Assembly (NCBI GenBank): GCA_965232575.1
Contig: CBDDPZ010000008.1
Coordinates: 1,240,001-1,304,000 of the forward strand
Direction: 5' to 3'
DNA from: Bin5 sp965232575
GTDB taxonomy: Bacteria; Chloroflexota; Anaerolineae; Caldilineales; Caldilineaceae
DNA length: 64,000 bases
The translations under genes and the position numbers were made by a program. This document shows positions 55,665 to 63,811 of the stretch, in pieces (the stretch's first letter is position 1; each line of letters starts with the position of its first letter). Under the pieces are notes generated by a model. The model had not been told where the DNA came from and searched no databases. It was given only the letters and a program-made list of their open reading frames with translations.

Positions 55665-57842
55665 ATGCCCACGACCCTGGTTGGAATCGATGTTGGCGGA
55701 ACATTTACCGACTTCGTGCTGTTGCAGGATGGCCGTCTGCAAGTGCACAAGGAGGCAACCACGCCCGAAGACCAGAGTCGCGCGATTCTGGCCGGGCTGA
55801 CCCACCTGGGCATAGTGCCCTCCTCCGCTGAAGACGCGGCCGTTGACGCCGAACTCGTGCACGGCACAACCATCGCCACCAACGCCCTGCTAGAGCGGCG
55901 CGGCGCACGTACCGCCCTGCTGACCACGGCCGGTTTCGTCGATGTCATCGAGATCGGCCGCCAGAACCGGCCCAATCTCTACGCTCTCCATCAGCAACGA
56001 CCGCACCCGCTGGTGGAGGTCGATCTTCGTTTCGAAGCGCTGGAGCGGCTGGACATTGAAGGCAACGTCCTCACCGCCTTGGATGAGGAGGCCCTCGCCC
56101 GCACAGCCGCCGAGATCACCGCAGCCGCGCCCCGGAGTCTTGCCGTCTGCTTTCTCCACAGCTTCCGCAATCCCCAGCATGAACGCCGCGCCGCCCAGCT
56201 CTTGCACCGTGCCTGTCCGCACCTTGCCATTTCCCTCAGCAGTGACATTCTGCCCGAATACCGCGAGTATGAGCGCACCGCCACCACCGTCATCAACGCC
56301 TACCTGCTCCCGCTCGTAGGCAGCTACCTCGAACACCTTAACGACGCCCTCGCAGACGCCGGTGGCCCGCGTCCGCAAAGCGGTAGTTCGCAACGGGCCA
56401 GCCTTCCCATCCGCGTCATGCAGTCCAACGGCGGCGCTATCGGTGCCGCCCAGGCAGCGCGCGAACCGGCCCGTCTCGTCCTTAGCGGACCGGCAGGCGG
56501 CGTCGTTGGCGCATTTCGACTGGCACAGCTTGCCGGCGTTGAGTACAGGCCGCCAGCCGCCAGCCGCATTTCGTCCTCACAACCTGACAGCAGTCAGGAC
56601 CAGCAAGGCCCGCGCATCATCACTTTCGATATGGGCGGCACCAGCACCGACGTCGCCCTCTGCCCCGGCCGCGTTCCCCGCACCACCGAGAGCGAAGTGG
56701 CCGGCCTACCCTTGCGGCTGCCCGTCATCGACATTCATACCGTCGGCGCCGGCGGCGGCAGCCTGGCGCGCGTGGACGCTGGCGGCGGCCTGCGAGTCGG
56801 ACCTGAGAGCGCCGGAGCCGTACCGGGTCCCGTCTGTTATGCACGCGGCGGCCAACAACCGACCGTCACCGACGCCAATCTCGTCCTCGGACGCCTGGAT
56901 GCCGGTCAGTTTCTCGGCGGCAGCGGGGCTATGGCGCTCGATGTGGCCGCGGCCGAGGCGGCCCTGGTCGACTTGGCCGCCCGGCTCGGTGGGCTCTCCA
57001 TCCATGAGACCGCTTTGGGCGTCATCCAGGTCGCCAATGCCCGCATGGAACGGGCCTTGCGCCGCGTCTCAGTCGAACGCGGCTTCGACCCGCGCACCTT
57101 CACTCTCGTGCCCTTCGGCGGAGCCGGCCCGCTTCACGCCTGTGACCTGGCCGACGCCCTCGGGATTCCCCGCATCCTCCTGCCCCCCAGCCCCGGCGTT
57201 CTCAGCGCCCTGGGCCTGCTGATCGCCGACGTCGTCCACGAATCCTCCCAGGCCCTGCTGATCGAGGCGGGTAGCTTGGCCGAGGAGCCTGCACCCTTGC
57301 AGGAGAAAGCCGCGACACTGGAAGAGCGGGTGAAAGCCGTGCTGGCCGCCGAAGGGGTCGACGCGCCCGCATTGGAAACCTCTATGGACCTGCGCTATCG
57401 TGGACAAAGCTACGAACTCTCCGTCCCCCTCGACCTGCCCGCGCCGACCGCGACGCAGGCCTCCCACGCTGTGCAGCGTTCGATCAAAGCCTTTCACGCC
57501 GCCCACGAAGCCCGCTACGGCTACGCAATGCCCTCCGAAACGGTCGAATCAGTCGCCGTGCGTCTGCGCGGTACCGGCGCCGGCGCCGAGCTGAGCCTGC
57601 CGCAGGAACCCCTCGGCCCTTCCGACCCGGAAGCAGCGCACGTGGCCGCCAAACCGGTTTGGTTCGGTTCAAATAGTGCAGCAGCCACTGCCTGCTATGA
57701 TCGTCTTCGTTTGCGGCCCGGCCACCGTCTCAAAGGCCCCGCGCTCGTCTTTCAGTTCGACACCACCACCGTTGTCGCGCCTGGCTGGTCCGCACGCGTC
57801 GACGAGCGCCACAATCTCCTCCTAGCGCGCGCCGGGGCCTGA
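55665..57842 (+). CDS. hyuA: Hydantoinase/oxoprolinase subunit A
   Basis: 725 residues from ATG 55665 (MPTTLVGIDVGGTFTDFVLL). The ATP-binding actin-like fold shows 'GIDVGGTFTDFVLLQDG', 'LVHGTTIATNALLERRGARTALLTTAGFVDVIEIGRQ', 'RVMQSNGGAIGAAQAAREPARLVLSGPAGGVVGA', 'ITFDMGGTSTDVALCPG' and 'TLVPFGGAGPLHACDLADALGI'. With HyuB it hydrolyses cyclic amides such as 5-oxoproline or N-methylhydantoin, using ATP. Co-oriented with hyuB, with a small membrane protein gene between. A sequence near 56550-56600 encodes a low-conservation insertion ('RPPAASRISSSQPDSSQDQQG'). Confidence 0.95.
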   Translation: MPTTLVGIDVGGTFTDFVLLQDGRLQVHKEATTPEDQSRAILAGLTHLGIVPSSAEDAAVDAELVHGTTIATNALLERRGARTALLTTAGFVDVIEIGRQNRPNLYALHQQRPHPLVEVDLRFEALERLDIEGNVLTALDEEALARTAAEITAAAPRSLAVCFLHSFRNPQHERRAAQLLHRACPHLAISLSSDILPEYREYERTATTVINAYLLPLVGSYLEHLNDALADAGGPRPQSGSSQRASLPIRVMQSNGGAIGAAQAAREPARLVLSGPAGGVVGAFRLAQLAGVEYRPPAASRISSSQPDSSQDQQGPRIITFDMGGTSTDVALCPGRVPRTTESEVAGLPLRLPVIDIHTVGAGGGSLARVDAGGGLRVGPESAGAVPGPVCYARGGQQPTVTDANLVLGRLDAGQFLGGSGAMALDVAAAEAALVDLAARLGGLSIHETALGVIQVANARMERALRRVSVERGFDPRTFTLVPFGGAGPLHACDLADALGIPRILLPPSPGVLSALGLLIADVVHESSQALLIEAGSLAEEPAPLQEKAATLEERVKAVLAAEGVDAPALETSMDLRYRGQSYELSVPLDLPAPTATQASHAVQRSIKAFHAAHEARYGYAMPSETVESVAVRLRGTGAGAELSLPQEPLGPSDPEAAHVAAKPVWFGSNSAAATACYDRLRLRPGHRLKGPALVFQFDTTTVVAPGWSARVDERHNLLLARAGA

Positions 57843-57906
57843 AGCTGGTCTTGCGCCCCGGCTGTGTTATGATACGTTTCGGACGCCCTAAGGGGTTCTC
57901 TGCCAG

Positions 57907-57930
57907 GTAACTGAAAACTGGATTCTGAAA
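57907..57930. repeat. ACTG-type repeat upstream of the small membrane protein
   Basis: Contains AACTGAAAACTGGATTCTG, similar to the outer part of repeat B. It lies about 30 bases before ATG 57963. Confidence 0.5.
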
Positions 57931-57962
57931 AACGAACGAAATCTTCCCTGCGGAGTTGTACG

Positions 57963-58496
57963 ATGGTGACACTGACTTCCCAGCAACGTCTTCTGCTTTT
58001 TCTGCTGCCGCTGATTGTGGCCGCTCTCCTGCTCTGGATCCCGGTTCGCGATGCACTCGAAGTCGGCCTGCCCGACGCCGAAATTTACGAAGCCGACGTG
58101 CCGGAGGGCCACCACTGGGTCGCCTTCACCGTCCCCGAGGATGACGTCTACGCCACCAATGGTGCGACGCTCTCTCTCGTCCTCGAATTCGAAACACTGG
58201 AGGGCCAGGTCGACGCCGCCAACCGTACTGTCGTCTTCGATCTGGAAGACGAAGAAGAAGTGCATGAGCTGACTGTCCTCTGGCCCGATGGCCGCCGGCA
58301 GAACTTCACCAACGTGGCGATCGGCGAACGGCACGAACTGGCCTACCCAAAGACGATCAACGATGCCCTCGCCGCGCAGTGGGCCTTGCGCGGCGCCTTC
58401 TTCCGCTTCTGGGTCTGGACCGGCATCGCCGCGCTCCTCATCCTCTTCGGCCTGCGCGTGCTCTCCTGGGCCCAGGCGCAAGAGTCTCACGCATGA
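57963..58496 (+). CDS. Small membrane protein between hyuA and hyuB
   Basis: 177 residues. A first helix (about residues 9-26) is followed by an acidic beta-rich extracellular or periplasmic region ('DAEIYEADVPEGHHWVAFTVPEDDVYATNGATLSLVLEFETLEGQVDAANRTVVFDLEDEEEVHELTVLWPDG'), then a second helix near the C-terminus ('FWVWTGIAALLILFGLRVLSW'). No family recognised. A TATGAT box lies about 95 bases upstream. Its stop overlaps an in-frame upstream ATG of the hyuB reading frame. Confidence 0.6.
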   Translation: MVTLTSQQRLLLFLLPLIVAALLLWIPVRDALEVGLPDAEIYEADVPEGHHWVAFTVPEDDVYATNGATLSLVLEFETLEGQVDAANRTVVFDLEDEEEVHELTVLWPDGRRQNFTNVAIGERHELAYPKTINDALAAQWALRGAFFRFWVWTGIAALLILFGLRVLSWAQAQESHA

Positions 58497-58497
58497 A

Positions 58498-58540
58498 ATC
58501 CAGTGACCGGATGCCAGCGTCACTGACCACTGACCACTGC
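58498..58540. repeat. ACTG-type repeat in front of hyuB
   Basis: Contains CACTGACCACTGACCACT, shared with 50582-50627; ends a few bases before the hyuB ATG. Confidence 0.65.
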
Positions 58541-58546
58541 TTCCTC

Positions 58547-60199
58547 ATGGCTCCCGATCCCATCACACTTGAGCTTTACCGCCATCGTTTCAGCGGCATC
58601 GCCGAGGAGATGGGGATCACCCTCCAGCGCACAAGTTATTCTCCCAATATCAAGGAACGCCTCGACTTCTCCTGCGCGCTCTTTGACGCCTCCGGACGGC
58701 TCGTCGCCCAGGCCGCGCACATTCCCGCCCACCTCGGAGCAATGCCCGACAGTGTCGCCGCCGCCCTCGCCGTATTCGACCATTGGCAGCCGGGCGATGT
58801 CGTCATCCTCAACGATCCCTACTTCGGCGGCTCCCATTTGCCCGACATCACCCTGGTCTCGCCTGTTTTTTTGAGCGAAGACAATGGCGAACGAGGCACG
58901 CATAGTGACGAGAACACAGGGGAGAATATAAACTCTCACTCCTCGCCGTCAGCCCCCCACTTCTTCGCCGCCAGCCGCGCCCACCACGCCGACGTCGGCG
59001 GCATGTCGCCCGGCTCGCTGCCCCTCTCCACCGAGTTGTACCAGGAGGGCATCATCATTCCGCCTTTGAAGCTCTACGAAGGCGGAGAGCTGGTGGAATC
59101 CCTGCTTGAGCTGGTTCTGCGCAACGTGCGCACGCCCGACGAACGCCGCGGCGATCTCGCCGCCCAACGCGCCGCCCACGCCGTCGGCGACCGCCGCCTC
59201 CACGAACTGGCGGCCCGTCATGGCAACGACGAGTTGCTGGCCTATGCCGGCCATCTGCAGGAATACAGCGAGCGCCTCACCCGCGCCGCCATTCGCGGCT
59301 GGCCCGATGGCAGCTACACCTTCGAGGATCCAATCGAATCGGTCGTTGACGGCCGCACAACCCCCGCGCCCATCCGCGTGAACGCCACCGTCAGCGGCGA
59401 GACCGTTACCTTCGACTTCAGCGGCACCTGCCCCAGCATCTACGGCTCCCTCAACGCCCCCCTCAGCGTAACCAGGTCGGCCTGCTACTACGTCGTCCGC
59501 TGCCTCGTAGGCGAAGACGTGCCGGTCAACGCCGGCTGCTTTGCGCCTGTCCAGGTAGACGCGCCTTCCGGTTGTCTGGTGAACGCCCGCCCGCCCGCTG
59601 CCGTCGCCGGCGGCAATGTCGAGACATCCCAGCGTATCACCGACGCCGTATTCGGCGCGCTGGCCCAGGCTCTGCCCGATCGCGTCGCCGCGGCCGGCCA
59701 AGGCACGATGAACAACTGTACAATGGGGGGTGAGAACGTTGACGGCTCGCCCTGGACCTACTACGAGACGCTCGGCGGAGGCATGGGCGCTCACCCACAG
59801 GGGGACGGCTTCAGCGGCGCACACGTCCACATGAGCAATACGCTCAACACACCGGTCGAGGCCCTTGAAATGGCCTACCCGCTGCGCCTGACCCGCTATC
59901 ACCTGCGGCGGGACAGCGGCGGCGCCGGAAAGCATCGAGGCGGGGACGGCATCGTGCGCGAGTACGAGATCCTCAGGCCGACGACGGCCACCATTCTCAG
60001 CGAACGCCGCGCTATTGCCCCCTGGGGTCTGGCCGGTGGCGCGCCGGCCGTGCCCGGTCGCAATCTTCTCATCGATACCGACGGCTCGGAGGAAGAGCTC
60101 TCCTCCAAAGTCACCCGCCGCATGCAGCCCGGCCAGCGCTTGCGCATCGAGACCCCCGGCGGCGGCGGCTGGGGAACAGCTTCGTCACCAGAGGCTTAA
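58547..60199 (+). CDS. hyuB: Hydantoinase/oxoprolinase subunit B
   Basis: 550 residues from ATG 58547 (MAPDPITLELYRHRFSGIAEEMG, the normal family start). Family motifs: 'QRTSYSPNIKERLDFSCALFD', 'AHIPAHLGAMPDSVAAAL', 'DVVILNDPYFGGSHLPDITLVSPVF', 'HHADVGGMSPGSLP', 'FDFSGTCPSIYGSLNAPLSVTRSACYYVVRC' and 'GGMGAHPQGDGFSGAHVHMSNTLNTPVEALE'. A longer in-frame start at 58493 exists but would translate the intergenic repeat. A stretch near 58880-58945 ('SEDNGERGTHSDENTGENINSHSSPS') looks like a lineage-specific insertion. Confidence 0.94.
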   Translation: MAPDPITLELYRHRFSGIAEEMGITLQRTSYSPNIKERLDFSCALFDASGRLVAQAAHIPAHLGAMPDSVAAALAVFDHWQPGDVVILNDPYFGGSHLPDITLVSPVFLSEDNGERGTHSDENTGENINSHSSPSAPHFFAASRAHHADVGGMSPGSLPLSTELYQEGIIIPPLKLYEGGELVESLLELVLRNVRTPDERRGDLAAQRAAHAVGDRRLHELAARHGNDELLAYAGHLQEYSERLTRAAIRGWPDGSYTFEDPIESVVDGRTTPAPIRVNATVSGETVTFDFSGTCPSIYGSLNAPLSVTRSACYYVVRCLVGEDVPVNAGCFAPVQVDAPSGCLVNARPPAAVAGGNVETSQRITDAVFGALAQALPDRVAAAGQGTMNNCTMGGENVDGSPWTYYETLGGGMGAHPQGDGFSGAHVHMSNTLNTPVEALEMAYPLRLTRYHLRRDSGGAGKHRGGDGIVREYEILRPTTATILSERRAIAPWGLAGGAPAVPGRNLLIDTDGSEEELSSKVTRRMQPGQRLRIETPGGGGWGTASSPEA

Positions 60200-60331
60200 G
60201 CAATATGCAACTGCAGAAAGGCGCCAGGACAGAAAATGAAGTGAGGGGCTTTTCTAACTATATAGATGGCGGACGACAACGATTGCAGATTGCACTTCTT
60301 GGGAGTAAGTCCTATTGACCAGACAGGAATT
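60200..60331. other. Short spacer at the left edge of the low-GC island
   Basis: No gene or clear site; composition falls from the GC-rich hyuB to AT-rich sequence here. Confidence 0.4.
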
Positions 60332-61138
60332 TTATTTGACCTTAACGCCTGACAATCTATTCCACTTTTCTGGAAAGTACTGCATGGCTTTGTTCTGGAG
60401 ACCGGGTTCCAGATCGTCTGGCAGTGGTTCGAGTGAAAACGGCTCTGAGTGCCAACTTGCCCAATCAACAGGAGGATAGTATTTCAACTGTCCACCGGAA
60501 AGTCCGTACCATTCAAACAGAGTGCCGTTATTGTCCATCCCAATCAATCTTCGTCCTTCTACGCGCCAGTCAAGTTGCATGGGGTCGGGGAGGTCAATTG
60601 AGTACTGCAATTGAGTACTGAAAGAGTTGATACAGCCCGGATGTCTTGTTCCATTGAAGTGTAAGAAAGAAACTTCCCGTAGTATCAACTATCCCCCCAT
60701 TCTCGATCCCAACACTGCTATGCCATCCTTCAACTATATCGATCAGAATAGAACCAATGCGGTCGGGATACATATGATAGGATTCCTGTGTAATCCCTCT
60801 TTACCTTGATCGAATCCCAGAATTCTCCAGAGGCGTTTGAAAGTTCTATAGTAACATGGTTCTTACGCTGCACTTCACGCAATGTGCCCCGCATTTTACA
60901 GGAAATTCCAATCAGATTTTTTTTGCCCCATTTCGATCAAGACGTCATAGATAAACTTGCTTTCCGAATTAACACCACCAAATACAGTGGCAACTGTACG
61001 CTCGAAGTCTCGCCAACCAGGAAGTGTAAAACCCTGACGAACCAGCATTCCACTACCATCCTGATAGGTACTCAGCACTAACCTGAACTTCTCAATCTCT
61101 GTTGAAGAAGGAGGTCGATCAACGAAGGGAATTGACAT
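60332..61138 (-). pseudogene. Decayed type II restriction endonuclease gene
   Basis: Reading from ATG 61138 (MSIPFVDRPPSSTEIEKFRLVLSTYQDGSGML...TLPGWRDFERTVATVFGG) ends early at 60896. Family-like sequence continues after small frame changes: at the T8 run 60917-60924 (one base too many), near 60795-60802 (one extra base), and at a perfect 13-base tandem duplication CAATTGAGTACTG (60595-60607 and 60608-60620). Removing these 15 bases restores one frame of about 263 residues that reads '...GISCKMRGTLREVQRK...ITQESYHMYPDRIGSILIDIVEGWH...' and ends '...FEWYGLSGGQLKYYPP...'. Position beside a controller and methyltransferase supports a restriction role; the exact family is not known to me. Its ATG overlaps the controller stop. 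Confidence 0.75.
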
Positions 61139-61389
61139 TACTCTTCTCCAGTGGTTGATTCAGTAACGTCTAAATCAAGGTCATCTCTGAGCAATAGGTC
61201 TGTGGATACATTGAACAATTGTGATACCATCATAACAAGCTGTATCGTCGGTGATTTGCGACCGAGTTCGATTTCATTGATGTAGCTGTGCGTAGCATAC
61301 CCCAATTGCTCTGAGAGTCTCTTGAGAGTCATCTTATGGTGCAGACGCAGTCTGCGTAGCTTTTCTCCAAAACGATTTGCGCTGTTCAT
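61138..61389 (-). CDS. XRE-type controller/repressor of the R-M locus
   Basis: 83 residues from ATG 61389 (MNSANRFGEKLRRLRLHHKM). A helix-turn-helix of the lambda-repressor type: 'GEKLRRLRLHHKMTLKRLSEQLGYATHSYINEIELGRKSPTIQLVMMVSQLFNVSTDLLLRDDL'. Small XRE proteins between divergent R and M genes (C proteins) time expression of restriction after entry into a new host. Its stop overlaps the endonuclease start (TAATG), so both were made from one mRNA. The palindrome at 61480-61496 is its probable operator. A longer in-frame start at 61440 is less likely. Confidence 0.85.
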   Translation of the reverse strand: MNSANRFGEKLRRLRLHHKMTLKRLSEQLGYATHSYINEIELGRKSPTIQLVMMVSQLFNVSTDLLLRDDLDLDVTESTTGEE

Positions 61390-61434
61390 TCGACTCGCTA
61401 CATTGTGGCTGTAAAAGTATACTCTGGATTCAAC

Positions 61435-61446
61435 GAACATTTGTTC
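61435..61446 (+). promoter_or_regulatory. GAACN4GTTC palindrome in the divergent R-M promoter region
   Basis: GAACATTTGTTC matches the LexA-type core seen at uvrB. One such site per 65 kb is expected by chance, so this may be coincidental. Confidence 0.3.
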
Positions 61447-61451
61447 AGGAC

Positions 61452-61480
61452 TTGACTCTTGATTTCATAGATGCTATATT
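61452..61480 (+). promoter_or_regulatory. Predicted methyltransferase promoter
   Basis: A -35 TTGACT (61452-61457), a 17-base spacer and a -10 TATATT (61475-61480). The start would be near 61487. Confidence 0.7.
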
Positions 61481-61496
61481 GTCTCTAATAGAGACA
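61480..61496 (+). promoter_or_regulatory. Operator palindrome over the methyltransferase start site
   Basis: TGTCTCTAATAGAGACA has perfect 6-base arms and a near-symmetric centre. It covers the end of the -10 and the expected transcription start, so protein bound here would repress the methyltransferase. The adjacent XRE protein is the likely ligand. Confidence 0.7.
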
Positions 61497-61518
61497 TTTG
61501 AAATTGAGAGGTGTTGGA

Positions 61519-62463
61519 ATGAGTCTTTCTAAACATAAAATGCTCAATAGCCCTATTCGCTGGGTCGGAGGAAAATCGCGCTTGCGTAAGCATATTATTC
61601 CACTGATTCCGCAACATACCTGTTATGTCGAGCCATTTGCAGGCGCTGGTTGGGTGCTATTTGGGAAAGTTCCAAGTCGGGTTGAGGTCTTGAACGATAT
61701 CGATCAGGAATTAGTGAATTTTTTTGAAGCGCTCAAAACACAGCCCAAAGAGTTGATCGAGTCTTTTGAGTGGGAGATCGTTTCACGTGCGAAGTTTGAG
61801 TTCTTAGCAGATCAGGATGTTGAGAATCTCTCTAAAGTGGAACGCGCTCATCGCTTTTACTACATATTGATGGCTGGTTGGGGCGGCGAACTTGACTATC
61901 CGCGTTTTCAGACTAGCATCACAGATGGAGGGCATGGGAATAGATTGATTGGAGCGCTCAAGCATCTTGAAGATCGTTTGCGTCCTGTCCATGCCCGATT
62001 ACAGACTGTCATACTTGAAAATCTGCCTTGGGAGCGATGTATAGAACGCTACGATCGTAAGACTACATTCATGTACATCGATCCCCCTTATCCTCAAAAC
62101 GGATGTAATTATAAGCACAATATGCAAGATTGGGAAGATCATCGCCGACTTGCAAATCGACTGTCCACGACCAAATGCAAATGGATGCTTTCATCCTACG
62201 ATATTCCTGAAGTACGAGAGATGTATGAAAGTTTCTCCATTCGCACAATTCAGTCATTCTCGGGGATGAAAAGAAAGAAGAACGGTTCTGAGCGGGTGAT
62301 CAATCAAGAAGTTGTGATTGCAAACTATGATTTCGAGTCATCGGAAATGTTGGACAGCAGCTATCAACCTGCTATCACCCAGCAGAACCTGTTGCAGTTG
62401 AAGCAATCCAGCGCGCAGGACTATATCCCTACCGCTCCAACCTCCACGCCACCACCAGACTGA
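61519..62463 (+). CDS. D12-class N6-adenine DNA methyltransferase
   Basis: 314 residues from ATG 61519, with GAGAGG 7 bases upstream. Dam-like alpha class: 'SPIRWVGGKSRLRKHIIPLIPQHTCYVEPFAGAGWVLFGK' (motifs X and I), 'VLNDIDQELVNFFEAL', 'FYYILMAGWGGELDYPRF', motif IV DPPY in 'TFMYIDPPYPQNGCNYKHNM', and 'CKWMLSSYDIPEV'. It methylates adenine, protecting the host from the neighbouring endonuclease; as the endonuclease is broken it is now effectively solitary. The C-terminal 12 codons overlap the MFS gene on the other strand ('YIPTAPTSTPPPD'), so the original stop may have been lost. Confidence 0.93.
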   Translation: MSLSKHKMLNSPIRWVGGKSRLRKHIIPLIPQHTCYVEPFAGAGWVLFGKVPSRVEVLNDIDQELVNFFEALKTQPKELIESFEWEIVSRAKFEFLADQDVENLSKVERAHRFYYILMAGWGGELDYPRFQTSITDGGHGNRLIGALKHLEDRLRPVHARLQTVILENLPWERCIERYDRKTTFMYIDPPYPQNGCNYKHNMQDWEDHRRLANRLSTTKCKWMLSSYDIPEVREMYESFSIRTIQSFSGMKRKKNGSERVINQEVVIANYDFESSEMLDSSYQPAITQQNLLQLKQSSAQDYIPTAPTSTPPPD

Positions 62464-63811
62464 CCAGACTGATCGCCGCAACACCACCGAAAACTAACCG
62501 GTAGGCCTCTCCCGCTCCCGGCGCGAACAGTAGTGCCTGTTGTAGCCCCACCCCTGCGATCGTCGCGCCGACGACGCCGCCGCCAAATCGCGCCGTGCTG
62601 TATAACCCGGCCGCGGACCCGCTCTCTTCCATGGGGATCTCTTCCATCGCCGCGCGGTGAAGAGCTGCCATCGCCAGCCCGCCGCCCAGCGATTGCGTCA
62701 GCATCATCGCTGCCGCGCCCAACAGCGGCAGCGGGAACAAGGCCAGGCCGGCCAGCGCGCTGATCATGATCGCGAAGCCGCCTCCCACAATCCAGCGGCA
62801 GTGCATCCGATCCGACAACTGACCTCCCAATTGGGTCGTGGCAAAGATCGCGCCGGAGAAGATCGTTGTGAAAATGCCCAGTTCAATCGCATCCAAGCCG
62901 TATACATCGGTCAGAAAAAGTACGTTCAGAAAGTTGGCCGTGTGCATCATCACCATACGGCAGCCGGCCGCCAGCGAGGCGACCCCGAAATTCTTGCGCC
63001 GGTAGAGAGAGAAATTGACAAGCGGTCGCGGTGTCCGGCCCTCCCGTCGCCAGAACAGTAACCCGAAACCGACAGCGGCCGCCAACAACCGCCAATCGCG
63101 CAGCGGTTCGACACCGGTTACCGTGCGGCTCGAGAGGTAAAAAATGGCAAATACGAGCGCGCCGCCCAGCAAGGCCGCGCCCAGCCAGTCGAACGCCTGC
63201 AGTCCTTCCCCGCGAATGGGGCGCTGCGACGGCACGCGCAGGTACGCCGCCCATAGGGCGATGAGCCCAACCAGCAGGCTCGGCACGAAGACGTAGTTCC
63301 AGCCGAAATGATCGACGGCAAACCCGCCCAACAACGGCCCCAACGTCGCCGCGCCCGGCGCCACCGAACTCCACGTTCCCATCGCCCTGCCCCGCTGCCC
63401 CGCCGGAAAGCGCTCCGCGATGATGGCGATGCAAAGGGGGTAGTAGCCGGCCGTGCCCATCCCTTGCAGAACGCGGCCGATCAGGAGTTGCGGCAAGTTT
63501 CCCGCCAGCAGACAGATAACGGAGCCGGCGAAAAAGAAGACGATCCCACTCTGGAATAGACGCGCCTTGCCCAGGCTGTCCCCCAGTTTGCCGTACAGCG
63601 GCATGAAGATAACGAACGGCAGACTGTAAGCCGCCAGCAACCAGGCCGCCATGTCCGCCTCCACCGCGAACGCATCCCGAACCGTCGGCAGAGCCACGCC
63701 GAACATCGACATGTTCATCGTCGCCATGCCGACCGGTATCATCAGGGCGATCAGCAGACCCCACTGCGACCGCGTCGCGGCGGCTGCTGGCGTGGATTCA
63801 TTCGATTTCAT
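62429..63811 (-). CDS. MFS multidrug-type exporter (DHA family)
   Basis: 460 residues with 12-14 membrane helices. Motif A-like 'GKLGDSLGKARLF' follows the second helix, and 'LQGMGTAGYYPLCIAIIAERFPAGQRGRAMGTWSSVAPGAATLGPLLGG' contains the motif B/C-like region of drug:H+ antiporters. Final helices 'SLVSLVVAWRLER'. It probably exports drugs or metabolites using the proton gradient; the substrate is unknown. It is GC-rich like the main chromosome and its 3' end overlaps the methyltransferase gene of the low-GC island by 35 bases. Confidence 0.9.
   Translation of the reverse strand: MKSNESTPAAAATRSQWGLLIALMIPVGMATMNMSMFGVALPTVRDAFAVEADMAAWLLAAYSLPFVIFMPLYGKLGDSLGKARLFQSGIVFFFAGSVICLLAGNLPQLLIGRVLQGMGTAGYYPLCIAIIAERFPAGQRGRAMGTWSSVAPGAATLGPLLGGFAVDHFGWNYVFVPSLLVGLIALWAAYLRVPSQRPIRGEGLQAFDWLGAALLGGALVFAIFYLSSRTVTGVEPLRDWRLLAAAVGFGLLFWRREGRTPRPLVNFSLYRRKNFGVASLAAGCRMVMMHTANFLNVLFLTDVYGLDAIELGIFTTIFSGAIFATTQLGGQLSDRMHCRWIVGGGFAIMISALAGLALFPLPLLGAAAMMLTQSLGGGLAMAALHRAAMEEIPMEESGSAAGLYSTARFGGGVVGATIAGVGLQQALLFAPGAGEAYRLVFGGVAAISLVSLVVAWRLER

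Noticed and set aside
60200..62470. Direct or inverted repeats marking the ends of the low-GC island
   Set aside because: Only 7-8-base matches (AAGCAAT, TGCAGTTG) were found near the edges, too short to be meaningful.
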